Shown here piece after piece: positions 1 through 7,706 of a stretch of 33,612 bases of DNA. The DNA lies in assembly GCA_021157525.1 (NCBI GenBank), contig JAGGWK010000084.1, positions 1-33,612 on the forward strand. Direction: 5' to 3'. The notes under the pieces were generated by a model. That model was not told the origin of the DNA and ran no database searches. It saw only the letters and a list, made by a program, of their open reading frames with translations. Within the stretch, counting starts at the first letter, position 1. Each line of letters starts with the position of its first letter. Source of the stretch: Candidatus Cloacimonadota bacterium (lineage in GTDB: Bacteria > Cloacimonadota > Cloacimonadia > Cloacimonadales > TCS61). A program made the translations under genes and the position numbers.

Positions 1-310
1 GAGGTAAACCGTTGAAACGGTCGGGTTGTTTTTTCATGTGAGGGTGCCGCAATTTGCAGTCATTCGGCCTGTCGCTGGATATCCGGGAATTGCTGGAGAA
101 AGCGGATGGATTCAGCGGTTTCAGCGGCTAAAGAGAAATGGCACTTTGTGGCATTTGGAACCAGACAAGCCCGAAGCCTGTCCTGTGCGGCGAAGCCGTT
201 ATGGGATAAGCTGAGACACATAGCCCCCTTTTATTATTTCCCTTTGTGGTGAAAGAAAGGGAAACAGATGGGTATTTTCTTCCCAATTCACCATCCCACA
301 AATACCGTCC
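1..310. other. Non-coding upstream region
   Basis: I see no convincing gene here; the short open frames lack a ribosome binding site and recognisable composition. The segment contains a perfect 9-bp inverted repeat (TTTCCCTTT at 237-245 and AAAGGGAAA at 256-264, 10-nt loop) that has no following T-run on either strand, so I do not call it a terminator. A small hairpin at about 9-22 precedes a T-run at 29-34 and might be the tail of a gene lying before the window, but the spacing is poor. A 21-nt direct repeat described separately lies at 195-215. Confidence 0.5.
195..215 (+). repeat. 21-nt direct repeat, copy 1
   Basis: This 21-nt sequence (GCCGTT, then A, TGG, G, ATAAGCTGAG) matches 33569-33589 at 19 of 21 positions in the same orientation, with weaker similarity continuing for about 10 nt upstream. 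Both copies lie in non-coding DNA at the two ends of the window. They may be the edges of a longer intergenic repeat family. The function is unknown. Confidence 0.5.
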
Positions 311-338
311 TTGACACCGAATCCCATTTGAGAAAAAT
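311..338 (+). promoter_or_regulatory. Candidate promoter of the btuF-btuC riboswitch transcript
   Basis: TTGACA at 311-316 is a perfect -35 hexamer. A 16-nt spacer leads to AAAAAT at 333-338, a 4 of 6 match to TATAAT. It sits immediately before the conserved part of the cobalamin riboswitch, where a promoter is needed. The -10 element is weak, so the call rests mainly on position. Confidence 0.4.
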
Positions 339-339
339 A

Positions 340-500
340 CATCCGGTGAATGCTTGATGGTGCGAGAGTAAAAGGGAATCCCGTGAAATTCGGGAGCGGT
401 CTCCGCCACTGTAAGCAGTAAAAAAGGCTATTTTGTCACTGTTATCCAATAATGGGAAGGCAAAATATCGAAGCCTCTGCGAGTCAGGAAACCTGCCATT
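340..500 (+). promoter_or_regulatory. Cobalamin (B12) riboswitch
   Basis: The segment carries the hallmark cobalamin-aptamer elements in the right order: a GGTG block near 344, AAAGGGAATCCCGTGAAATT near 370-390, GAGCGGTCTCCGCCACTGTAA near 392-413, and the B12 box AGTCAGGAAACCTGCC at 482-497. It lies directly upstream of btuF. In this family, adenosyl- or other cobalamin binding folds the aptamer so that translation or transcription of downstream uptake genes is reduced when B12 is plentiful. The variable region between the core and the B12 box is about 70 nt, within the normal range. Confidence 0.95.
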
Positions 501-512
501 AAGCCAACAACC

Positions 513-533
513 CTCTGCGGAGAACAGAGTTTT
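513..533 (+). promoter_or_regulatory. Possible riboswitch expression-platform hairpin
   Basis: CTCTG at 513-517 can pair with CAGAG at 525-529, followed by TTTT at 530-533. It is short for an intrinsic terminator but lies between the B12 box and the ribosome binding site of btuF (GGGGAGG near 563-569), where an expression platform is expected. A CCTC in the same stretch could alternatively mask the GAGG of the ribosome binding site. The mechanism cannot be settled by eye. Confidence 0.35.
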
Positions 534-575
534 GTGATGGCTATCGCCCAAGTGTTCACCACAGGGGAGGTAGCG

Positions 576-1409
576 ATGAAGTTTTTTCCGATCATCATTT
601 TGCTGTTTATTTTGGCATCTTGTATGCCCCAAACCACCGATACGTCGTGCCCACGCTATATTGTCACATCCCCGGAATTGGCTGAAATCCTCTATGAACT
701 GGGTGCATCGGATGGCATCGTTGGCGTGACCGCCGAATGCTCTTGGCCTGCCCGTTTCGATTCCCTCACCAAGGTTGGTACTTTCGGCAGTATTGACATC
801 GAAACCCTGATGTCTCTGCATCCTACCCACGTATTTACCAGCAAACTGGAGCAGCAGGCTCTGGGTGCTGAGTTGCAGAAACTCGGCATTCCGGTGTATG
901 CCTTCTATCCTTCCACACTTCGTGGTCTTTACGAAGTTATCGATTCTCTGGCCATTCTCACTCAGCATCAGCAGCAGGGGCATCAGCTGGTAGGCAGGAT
1001 GCAGTCAGCCATCGATTCGTTGCAGCATTTAAATGATCTGCGCAGTTCACCAAAGCCCCGGGTGTATGTGGAGATTTATGGAAATCCGGTGATGAGCGTC
1101 TCCGATGAATCCTTTGTAGGACAGCTCATCGATTTGGCCGGAGGTGAAAATATTTTTGAAACCTTGCCACGGGATTACAGTCGGGTGAATCCGGAAAAGG
1201 TGGTGGCGGCGGCACCTGATGTGATGATAATTACCTACCCCGGTGTCACGGTGGCATCCATCTTGGAGCGCAAAGGCTGGGGAAACATTCCGGCGGTAAA
1301 GCAAAAGCGCATTTTTACCATCGATGATATAAATCCCGATTTGATTTTACGGGCCACACCCCGTTGCATATCCGGCATCAAAATGCTGCAGAGGGCTTTT
1401 TATGAATAG
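576..1409 (+). CDS. btuF: Cobalamin ABC transporter substrate-binding lipoprotein
   Basis: This is a 277-residue periplasmic-binding protein of the BtuF/FhuD fold. In the family it captures corrinoid released from the outer-membrane receptor and delivers it to the BtuC permease. The start at 576 is chosen because GGGGAGGTAG lies just before it and it gives a clean lipoprotein signal peptide ending in LASC. An earlier in-frame ATG at 534 would destroy the signal peptide. The mature protein has the family's opening block, with conserved stretches such as SPELAEILYELG and a C-terminal lobe containing SRVNPEKVVAAAPDVMI. The gene overlaps btuC by 8 nt and follows a cobalamin riboswitch, which fixes the substrate better than the protein sequence alone. 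Without the riboswitch, heme or siderophore binding would be equally plausible. Confidence 0.9.
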   Translation: MKFFPIIILLFILASCMPQTTDTSCPRYIVTSPELAEILYELGASDGIVGVTAECSWPARFDSLTKVGTFGSIDIETLMSLHPTHVFTSKLEQQALGAELQKLGIPVYAFYPSTLRGLYEVIDSLAILTQHQQQGHQLVGRMQSAIDSLQHLNDLRSSPKPRVYVEIYGNPVMSVSDESFVGQLIDLAGGENIFETLPRDYSRVNPEKVVAAAPDVMIITYPGVTVASILERKGWGNIPAVKQKRIFTIDDINPDLILRATPRCISGIKMLQRAFYE

Positions 1410-2325
1410 CCAATCCTGGAAAATTTGCGGACTTTGTGCCGGCTTTTTGGCCATTTCCGCACTGTATTTGTTCTATGATGTGGCGGATTTCTCCATCCTT
1501 ATGTCATTGCGCTTTCCCCGCTTTTTGCTGGCATTGCTGGCTGGGGGTGTGTTGGCCGGTGTGGGTTACGTGTTTCAGATTATGCTCAATAATCCCTTGG
1601 CAGAGCCCTACATCCTGGGAGTTTCTTCCGGTGCGGCCTTCGGCGGTATTTTGGCATCGGTAAGCGGTATGTTACTTTTGATGCCGGTATTTGGCTTCGC
1701 CGGTGCTCTGCTCACCATGACCGCTGTGTGGCTGCTGGCCCATGTGGGAGGGGAGTTTTCTACCACCCGACTGTTGCTGGCTGGCATCATCATCGGCTTC
1801 TTTTTCTCGGCACTCATATCACTGATGATGTACTTTAATCAACAGGATATTTCGGCCATCCTCACCATATTAATGGGAAATCTGGGACGCATTTTCACCC
1901 GCAACGAGTGGAGCATTTTCCTGGGAGTTTTTGCAATATCAATCGGATTGCTGGTCTATCTTTACTTCATCACTCGCCAACTGCTGGTACTCACCACCGG
2001 CGAACTGGTGGCTGGCAGTATGGGGATAAATGTCAAAACCCTGCGATTGCAGATTTTTATTATTTGCTCCATTCTCACCGGGATGACGGTGGCCTATGCG
2101 GGGATTATCGGTTTTGTAGGATTGGTGGTCCCACACATCCTGCGCATGCTGATAAAAAGTAACAGCGCAAAACTGGTACCTCTCAGTGTGATTGGCGGGG
2201 CGATGTTTTTGCTGGTGTGTGACTTTATCGCCATGCATATAGCCAGTGTGGAAATTCCTGTAGGCATCATCACATCTTTTATAGGATGTCCCTTTTTCAT
2301 CTTCGTCATGGCCCGGGCAAAATGA
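1402..2325 (+). CDS. btuC: Cobalamin ABC transporter permease, FecCD family
   Basis: This is a 307-residue, very hydrophobic protein of the BtuC/FecCD permease family, which forms the inner-membrane channel as a homodimer. Diagnostic stretches are RFPRFLLALLAGGVLAGVGY near the N terminus, NPLAEPYILGVSSGAAFGG, and GIIGFVGLVVPHILRML in the C-terminal half, the loop that contacts the ATPase. It is somewhat shorter than the usual 320-350 residues, mainly at the N terminus. Its start overlaps the end of btuF by 8 nt, implying translational coupling. The matching ATPase is not the next gene but lies 2.4 kb away, beyond the opposite-strand isc genes. Confidence 0.92.
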   Translation: MNSQSWKICGLCAGFLAISALYLFYDVADFSILMSLRFPRFLLALLAGGVLAGVGYVFQIMLNNPLAEPYILGVSSGAAFGGILASVSGMLLLMPVFGFAGALLTMTAVWLLAHVGGEFSTTRLLLAGIIIGFFFSALISLMMYFNQQDISAILTILMGNLGRIFTRNEWSIFLGVFAISIGLLVYLYFITRQLLVLTTGELVAGSMGINVKTLRLQIFIICSILTGMTVAYAGIIGFVGLVVPHILRMLIKSNSAKLVPLSVIGGAMFLLVCDFIAMHIASVEIPVGIITSFIGCPFFIFVMARAK

Positions 2326-2370
2326 CGATTATCAGGGATGCATCTGCGTAAAAGTAAAATGTGATTTTCC

Positions 2371-2399
2371 CGGAAGCGGTTGCTTCCGCAGATCTTTTT
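2371..2399 (+). terminator. Possible terminator after btuC
   Basis: A perfect 7-bp stem (CGGAAGC at 2371-2377, GCTTCCG at 2382-2388) with loop GGTT is followed 6 nt later by TTTTT at 2395-2399. The T-run is slightly distant, so efficiency is uncertain. It lies between the convergent btuC and iscU genes, as expected for the end of the riboswitch transcript. Confidence 0.5.
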
Positions 2400-2440
2400 A
2401 GCTGTATAGACGGGACGAAATCAAGTTTAATTGTCTGTCT

Positions 2441-2477
2441 TAAAAACCGAGGCTTCCCATTTCTGAGAAGCCTCGGA
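2441..2477 (-). terminator. Intrinsic terminator after iscU
   Basis: A perfect 10-bp stem (CCGAGGCTTC at 2447-2456 with GAAGCCTCGG at 2467-2476) and a 10-nt loop is followed on the minus strand by five Ts (2446-2442). It begins 10 nt past the iscU stop codon and should end the rrf2-iscS-iscU transcript. Confidence 0.9.
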
Positions 2478-2486
2478 AACGGGAGA

Positions 2487-3107
2487 CTACAGGGTTACGA
2501 TCACTTTGGTGATTTCGGGGAATTGCTTCAGATGTTCACGAATCTCTTCGGCGATATTTTCCCGATATTGATCAAAGGAAGGAACATCCACATCTACTGT
2601 GGCAACGCCTTCTTTAAATCCCACATACTTTACCATCTTCAGGCTCACGATATCTTCTCCCACTTTGGGATAGATCACCTGTTTCAGTTCTTTGACGATG
2701 GTGAGTTTACTGAAGGCTTCGGCTTTTGCCAATCCATGGCTGATCTCATACTCTTTTATGGCTTTGCGCAGCGTATCCACGGCAAGAACCGAACAGTGCA
2801 TCTTGGCTGGTGGCAATCCATCCAGCTCTTCAGCTGCTTCTTTCCAAGTTACCTGCTTCGCATCTTCCAGGGTTTTTCCCTTGGCCATATCGGTGATGAT
2901 GGATGCTGTTGCGATATTGGATGCGCAACCGTAAGACTGGAATCCAATGTCTTCGATGACAAGGGTTTTTGGGTTTATCTTGAGGTCGATAGAAACCTGA
3001 TCGCCGCAGGCTGGCGAGCCTTCAGTAGCGGAGATATCAGGGTTTTCCAACTTCCCGATGTTGTGTGGGTTCATAAAATGGTCTAAGACCTTCTGTGAAT
3101 ATTTCAT
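2487..3107 (-). CDS. iscU: IscU-type Fe-S scaffold fused to a DUF59/MIP18-like domain
   Basis: This 206-residue protein has two parts. Residues 1-125 are an IscU/NifU-N scaffold, on which [2Fe-2S] clusters are built. The three cluster cysteines C34 (ACGD), C61 (YGCASNIATAS) and C105 (HCSVLA) and the conserved D36 are present. Residues about 138-206 match the DUF59/FeS_assembly_P pattern (PKVGEDIVSLKMV, then VATVDVDVPS and a terminal EITKVIVTL). That domain occurs in SufT, PaaD, MIP18 and at the N terminus of some Mrp/ApbC carriers and helps deliver Fe-S clusters. Standard IscU is about 128 residues, so the extra 70 residues are a real fusion. The gene follows iscS by 3 nt with its ribosome binding site inside the iscS end. 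The DUF59 domain lacks the cysteine sometimes seen in SufT-like proteins. Confidence 0.9.
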   Translation of the reverse strand: MKYSQKVLDHFMNPHNIGKLENPDISATEGSPACGDQVSIDLKINPKTLVIEDIGFQSYGCASNIATASIITDMAKGKTLEDAKQVTWKEAAEELDGLPPAKMHCSVLAVDTLRKAIKEYEISHGLAKAEAFSKLTIVKELKQVIYPKVGEDIVSLKMVKYVGFKEGVATVDVDVPSFDQYRENIAEEIREHLKQFPEITKVIVTL

Positions 3108-3110
3108 CTC

Positions 3111-4286
3111 TTACTCCTCATTATATAATGGACTTCTTTTGCGTAATTCTATCACGACTTCGGCCAGTTTCTCTACCAGAAAGTCGATCTCTTCACGGGT
3201 ATTGAATTTGCTCAGGGTAAACTTCAATGAGCCGTGGGATTGCACGTGGGTGCGGCCGATGGCCATGAGTACATAATTGGGGTTGAGCCCTTCGGAAAAG
3301 CAGGCGCTACCGGTGGCAATGGTAATGCCATGGTAATCCATCATCATCATGATGGCCTCTCCTTCGATGTAATCCATGGAGATATTTATGTTGTGTGGCG
3401 CACGTCTGGATGGATCAGCAGGACTGTTGAGCATGGTGTGGGGTATGGTGGTCTGGATGCGTTCCAGCAGATAGCCGGTAAGCTCCCGCAGATAGGCGTT
3501 GTTTTTTTCAAAATCGGCGAATATGAGTTCTACCGCTTTGGCAAAGCCGGCAATGGCAGCTGTGCTGGTGGCGCCGGTTTCCAGCTTGTCCATGCGATTG
3601 ATGCCGTGTTTAACCGGCCCCAAAATGATGCCTTTACGCACATACAGCGCGCCAACTCCTTTTGGCCCATGAATCTTGTGTCCGCTTACCGACATCATGT
3701 CGATGCCGTTGGCATGCACATCGATGGGTAATTTACCGTATGCCTGGCCAGCATCTACGTGCAGAGCAATAGCATGATCTGCCTGGTTGAGGATCTCACG
3801 TATCCTGGCCAGAGGCTGGATAGTTCCGATGGTATGGTTTACCAGAGTGGTCATCATCAATATGGTTTCTGGCCGGATGGCAGCTTCCAATTCTTGCAGA
3901 TTAATCACTCCCTCGGCATCGGCTGAGAGATAGGTAACGTCAAAGCCGCTATCCTCAAAAAATGCTGCATTAGTGAGGATATCCGGGTAATCCACCACCG
4001 AACAAATAATATGTGTACCCTTGGCGGCGTTAGCCGAAAGATAGCCCTTGATGGCCAGATTGTTTGCCGATGTGCCACCGCTGGTGAAGTGAATTTCTTC
4101 ATCTTCGGCTCCCATAGATGCGGCAACAATATGCTTAAATGCGGCTATATCTTCTTCCAATTGGGTGCCGGTGGAAATGAAATGTTCCGGCAGATAGTAC
4201 TTTTCGGTAAGATACGGCATCATGGCTTCTATCACCGCCGGGTCTGGCTTGGTGGTTAGACAGTTGTTCATGTAAATCCGTTTCAT
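3111..4286 (-). CDS. iscS: Cysteine desulfurase-like protein (IscS/NifS family), divergent active site
   Basis: This is a 391-residue fold-type I PLP enzyme that by family removes sulfur from cysteine and passes it to the IscU scaffold encoded next to it. It keeps the PLP lysine K204 (SGHK), D178 and Q181 (DAGQA), and the persulfide cysteine C329 (TGSACFSEGLNPNYVL). By-eye alignment to E. coli IscS shows several changes. The ring-stacking histidine of TEHKAVL is tyrosine here (Y100 in VDYPDIL), the arginine of RSGT is glutamate in LETGA, and the C-terminal SSIRF arginine is lysine in GSLKF. The N terminus reads NNCLTTKPDP, with a cysteine where many family members have alanine. It overlaps rrf2 by 4 nt. 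It is either a distinct desulfurase subfamily or an enzyme with altered substrate use. Confidence 0.85.
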   Translation of the reverse strand: MKRIYMNNCLTTKPDPAVIEAMMPYLTEKYYLPEHFISTGTQLEEDIAAFKHIVAASMGAEDEEIHFTSGGTSANNLAIKGYLSANAAKGTHIICSVVDYPDILTNAAFFEDSGFDVTYLSADAEGVINLQELEAAIRPETILMMTTLVNHTIGTIQPLARIREILNQADHAIALHVDAGQAYGKLPIDVHANGIDMMSVSGHKIHGPKGVGALYVRKGIILGPVKHGINRMDKLETGATSTAAIAGFAKAVELIFADFEKNNAYLRELTGYLLERIQTTIPHTMLNSPADPSRRAPHNINISMDYIEGEAIMMMMDYHGITIATGSACFSEGLNPNYVLMAIGRTHVQSHGSLKFTLSKFNTREEIDFLVEKLAEVVIELRKRSPLYNEE

Positions 4287-4705
4287 GCATTCTCCTCTAT
4301 TTTTTCTAAGATTGTATCTAAGGTTATCGAGCTGAAATAGTTATCCAGGTGTTCTTTGATTTCGACCCACATTATGCTGAATCCGCAGGGATCGCCGCAA
4401 CAGTACTCCAGGGTCTCCTTTTCGGTATCGCAGTAGGTATAATTGAAATTCTCATCCACCGCTGCCATGATATCTTTAAGGGAAATATCCTTGTTAGGCC
4501 GTTCCAGCTTATAGCCCCCATGGGCGCCATGGACGCTGCTGATAATCCCCTTTTTTTTCAGCTTGCGGAACAGCTGTTCGATATATTTTGGTGGTAGGGT
4601 TTGCCGTTCACAAATCTGAGCCACCGAGATCGGACTATCCTGGCCATGGGCAGCCAATTCTGCCAGTGCCCGTACAGCGTATCCGGTCTTTGTAGATATA
4701 TGCAT
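4283..4705 (-). CDS. Rrf2/IscR-family transcriptional regulator
   Basis: This 140-residue winged-helix repressor has the Rrf2 signature: an N-terminal STKTGYAVRALAELA helix, a recognition helix region LPPKYIEQLFRKLKKKGI, and the wing motif HGAHGGYKL. The C-terminal half holds C92, C102, C103 and C107, the region where IscR binds a [2Fe-2S] cluster through three cysteines and a histidine. The order CX9CCX3C differs from E. coli IscR, and the fourth ligand is unclear. It is first in an rrf2-iscS-iscU operon with a strong GGAGGTGAT site before the start, and is likely to autoregulate it in response to Fe-S status. The 54-nt divergent gap to btuD may also place btuD under its influence. Confidence 0.88.
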   Translation of the reverse strand: MHISTKTGYAVRALAELAAHGQDSPISVAQICERQTLPPKYIEQLFRKLKKKGIISSVHGAHGGYKLERPNKDISLKDIMAAVDENFNYTYCDTEKETLEYCCGDPCGFSIMWVEIKEHLDNYFSSITLDTILEKIEENA

Positions 4706-4759
4706 ATCACCTCCATTGGGGATAACATAGTATTTTAGTAGGAATTGACAAGGGAAAAT

Positions 4760-5563
4760 ATGAATAATGATTTAAAACCGCTCCTGGAGAGCGTTGACGT
4801 GGTATCTGGTTACCATCAAAAACCGGTGCTGAAGGGAGTTTCTCTGCCCTTTTACCCGGGAGAGTTTGTAGCCATCCTGGGGCCAAACGGAGCGGGGAAA
4901 TCGACCTTGCTCAAGGTGCTGTTGGGCTCTCTTTCACCCCAGCAGGGAGAAGTTCGCCTGGATGGAAAAGCCCTTGCATCCTGGGATGCAAAAGCCAGAG
5001 CCCGGCGCATGGCCTATATCCCCCAGGATTTTACTCTGCAATTTGACTATACGGTGCGGGATTTTGTGCTGATGGGCCGCATCACGTACCTGAAGTGGTG
5101 GGCGGCATATTCTGCTCAAGATGCAGAAATCTGTGAAGCGGTGATGGATGAGCTGGATCTTCACCAATACGCCGATACCCTGATTTCCCAGCTTTCCGGG
5201 GGAGAGCGTCAGCGGGTTTCTATAGCCCGTGCCCTGGCCCAGCAAACCGATATTATCCTGATGGATGAAGCCTTTGCCAACTTGGATATCAACCACCAGA
5301 TTGAGCTGATGCAAATACTCTACCGCATCCATAAATCCCGAAGAAAATGCATCGTGATGATCTCTCATAACATCAATCTGGCGGCGGAATATTGTCAGCG
5401 CATCATTATGTTGCGGGATGGCTCGGTGCTGGCAGATGGCACGCCAGATGATGTGATACAGACCCGGAATCTGCGTGCTCTGTACGACACGCCTCTCACC
5501 ATTTTACCCCATCCCACATCGGGGCGGCCGGTGGTGATTTATCCCGAGATGCCCCATGAATAA
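4760..5563 (+). CDS. btuD: Cobalamin ABC transporter ATP-binding protein
   Basis: This 267-residue ABC ATPase energises the BtuC permease. Visible motifs are Walker A GPNGAGKST (41-49), Q-loop PQD (88-90), signature LSGGERQR (145-152), Walker B IILMDE (165-170) and H-loop H203. The ATG at 4760 is chosen; AAGGGA lies 4 nt before it. An in-frame TTG at 4745 would only add five residues and has no spaced ribosome binding site. It overlaps the receptor gene by 8 nt. Unlike btuF-btuC it has no visible riboswitch in front, only a short divergent gap shared with rrf2, so the two halves of the transporter may be controlled differently. Confidence 0.9.
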   Translation: MNNDLKPLLESVDVVSGYHQKPVLKGVSLPFYPGEFVAILGPNGAGKSTLLKVLLGSLSPQQGEVRLDGKALASWDAKARARRMAYIPQDFTLQFDYTVRDFVLMGRITYLKWWAAYSAQDAEICEAVMDELDLHQYADTLISQLSGGERQRVSIARALAQQTDIILMDEAFANLDINHQIELMQILYRIHKSRRKCIVMISHNINLAAEYCQRIIMLRDGSVLADGTPDDVIQTRNLRALYDTPLTILPHPTSGRPVVIYPEMPHE

Positions 5564-7706
5564 TCTGTGGTCACTGGCAATTCTATTGCTGCTGGCATCC
5601 AACCTCTGTGGACTTGATATTGCCGGTAAGGTAATTTCTCCCACCGGGGAAGGAATTGCCGGTGTGGTGGTGGCAGGTGAAAAAACTGCCGTTATGACCA
5701 ACGCTCAGGGATTTTTCCGCTTGAAGCGTCTCTCTCCGGCAGATACGTTGTTGTTTTATAAATACGGATATCAACGGCAACGGATTGGAGCGGCGGTATG
5801 TCCATCCAGAGTAACATTACGGCAGGAAGCCATTCCCATCGATGGCATCTCGGTGGACGCCGCCACCGAGGAAGCGGTGCGGCTGGATGTACCGGGGAAA
5901 ACCACGATCCGGGTGAATGATGATGCCGGCTCTCTGGCTGCTGTGCTGAAAAGCAATGCGCAAATTTCCCTCAAGGGCCAATCCTTACCTGGACGCAGTA
6001 ACACCATTTCTCTCAGCGGCCACGATGCTCGGCACACGCTGGTTTTGCTGGATGGCATTCCACTGAACATGAATGGCAAGGCCTATGACATCTCTGCCAT
6101 CCCGGCTGAAATGATCGCCGAAGTAGAGGTGGTTCCTGCCGGCAGCTCGGCCTATCTGGGGGCTGGCGCAATTGGCGGAGCGATAAATCTTATCACAAAA
6201 AAAACGGTTCCCAATACCGTTCTCCAGTTCACATCAAAGACCACTGCCGGCTCCTTCGGTGCGGTTGGCCAAAGTTTTCTGGCATCCAGACAAAGCCCAA
6301 TCTGGGGTGCGCAAGCCTCCATCGGTTTGAAAAAAGCAAAAAACGATTTTACCTACACCGATCCGCTGGATGCAGCAGCCGATGAAAAACGGCGCACCAA
6401 TAACGATGCAGAAAATCTGGATGCCCTGTGGAAGCTCAATTTTCCCCGGGTGTTGGCCGCGGAGTATCAGGGCAGTTATCGGCATTACGAAAAAGGAGTT
6501 CCCGGTTATATCGGCCAAATCGGGCTGTTCCAGGATGCACGACTGAAGGGCGGGGTGCGGCGGCATCAGTTGCGAATGAGCACGCAAAAACAGTGGTTCG
6601 GTACACAGATCTCCGGATTTTGCTCTGATGAAGAGAGCACGTATCGCAATGGCCAGAATGACAGCGGGGACAAAACGTCCTTTTCCCGAGATGGCGCCAA
6701 AGCAACGATTTACGCTGATGTGAATGGTTGGGGACGTGTGACCCTGGGTGGTGAATATGGCGTGCAGCGATTTGCCTGCAAAAAGCCATCATCGCCACTG
6801 TTGTCCATCGATAAAGTGTGGTTACAGACGGTGGCACCCTTTGGTAAGATGCAGCTTCGGCATGGATTCGGACCCTTTTGGCTTTCCCTGAAAACAGCTC
6901 TGCGTCGAGATGCTATCAGCCGATCTGATACGTTGCAATTTGCCGATGCACCATCGTGGTTTGCCCAGGTGGCTCTGGAGTACGAAGGATTGTTTCGTCA
7001 TCGCATCGGCGGCAGTATGAGCCGTTCTTACAGCATTCCCTCCTTTTACGATTTATATTGGCAGGGGGGGAATGTGGCCATGGGAAATCCGTATCTATTA
7101 CCGGAAACCGCACATTCCCATACTCTTTTTTATCAGGCAACTTGGGGAGAACAACAGATTTCAGCAACCTGGCGGGATGATGAGATTGATGATCTCATTT
7201 ACTGGTATCGCTCTATCAGTGGCTGGAAACCCGGCAATATCGCCGCCTGCGATCTCAGCTCATTCAACATGTCTATCACCTTGCATCCCTGTTTGTGGAG
7301 CAGTATTGGCATGAACTGGATGCGGGCAAAATCAGCCGATCGATCCCGCCTTCCGGACGGTTCTCCGGCAAATACCTACGGTCTGGAACTGCCCTACCAT
7401 CCATCATCGCAAACCGTGGTATGGGCCGAATTGCATCCAGGCAAAATGACGCTGAAATGCACCTATCGCCGCACCGGTTCTCAATGGCCGCTTAGGTGGC
7501 ACAGCTGGGGGAAAATGCCAGCCTACGAGCTCTTTGATATTCAGGGTTCATACAGATTTCAGGTTTCGTCTGAATGGAGAATATTGCTGGTTGCAGCGGT
7601 CAATAATGTGCTGGATGCAGAATATCAGAGCTACCCGTTGGATCCGGCCCCGGGGCGAAATTTCACCCTGGGATGTACGATAGAATTCGATAAAATGGGA
7701 GGATAA
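5556..7706 (+). CDS. btuB: TonB-dependent outer-membrane receptor, probable cobalamin receptor
   Basis: This 716-residue outer-membrane protein starts with a signal peptide (residues 1-20). A carboxypeptidase-regulatory-like beta-sandwich follows (about 20-90, IAGKVISPTGEGIAGVVVAG), as is common in Bacteroidetes-type receptors. Next come a plug domain (about 120-220, with VLLDGIPLN and GAIGGAINLITKK) and a 22-strand-type barrel. In the family the plug contacts TonB and the barrel admits a large ligand. Its place between btuD, which it overlaps by 8 nt, and a secreted propeller argues for corrinoid rather than siderophore. The C terminus (EFDKMGG) does not end in the usual aromatic residue, though an F lies close. 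No TonB, ExbB or ExbD is encoded in the window. Confidence 0.88.
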   Translation: MNNLWSLAILLLLASNLCGLDIAGKVISPTGEGIAGVVVAGEKTAVMTNAQGFFRLKRLSPADTLLFYKYGYQRQRIGAAVCPSRVTLRQEAIPIDGISVDAATEEAVRLDVPGKTTIRVNDDAGSLAAVLKSNAQISLKGQSLPGRSNTISLSGHDARHTLVLLDGIPLNMNGKAYDISAIPAEMIAEVEVVPAGSSAYLGAGAIGGAINLITKKTVPNTVLQFTSKTTAGSFGAVGQSFLASRQSPIWGAQASIGLKKAKNDFTYTDPLDAAADEKRRTNNDAENLDALWKLNFPRVLAAEYQGSYRHYEKGVPGYIGQIGLFQDARLKGGVRRHQLRMSTQKQWFGTQISGFCSDEESTYRNGQNDSGDKTSFSRDGAKATIYADVNGWGRVTLGGEYGVQRFACKKPSSPLLSIDKVWLQTVAPFGKMQLRHGFGPFWLSLKTALRRDAISRSDTLQFADAPSWFAQVALEYEGLFRHRIGGSMSRSYSIPSFYDLYWQGGNVAMGNPYLLPETAHSHTLFYQATWGEQQISATWRDDEIDDLIYWYRSISGWKPGNIAACDLSSFNMSITLHPCLWSSIGMNWMRAKSADRSRLPDGSPANTYGLELPYHPSSQTVVWAELHPGKMTLKCTYRRTGSQWPLRWHSWGKMPAYELFDIQGSYRFQVSSEWRILLVAAVNNVLDAEYQSYPLDPAPGRNFTLGCTIEFDKMGG

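Noticed and set aside
26-214. 62-codon open frame at the start of the window
   Set aside because: It has no ribosome binding site and no recognisable composition, and it overlaps the repeat at 195-215; probably chance.
237-264. Perfect 9-bp inverted repeat as a terminator
   Set aside because: There is no T-run on either strand and no gene is known upstream; kept only as a note.
2361-3086. Long plus-strand frame (241 codons) opposite iscU
   Set aside because: It is antisense to a clearly recognisable IscU-DUF59 gene, and the protein has no family features.
4706-4759. Second cobalamin riboswitch before btuD
   Set aside because: The gap is only 54 nt and has none of the conserved aptamer elements.
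5556-7706. Siderophore or heme receptor as the meaning of the TonB-dependent gene
   Set aside because: Possible from the protein alone, but the riboswitch-controlled btuFC, the adjacent ATPase and the propeller make cobalamin the better reading.
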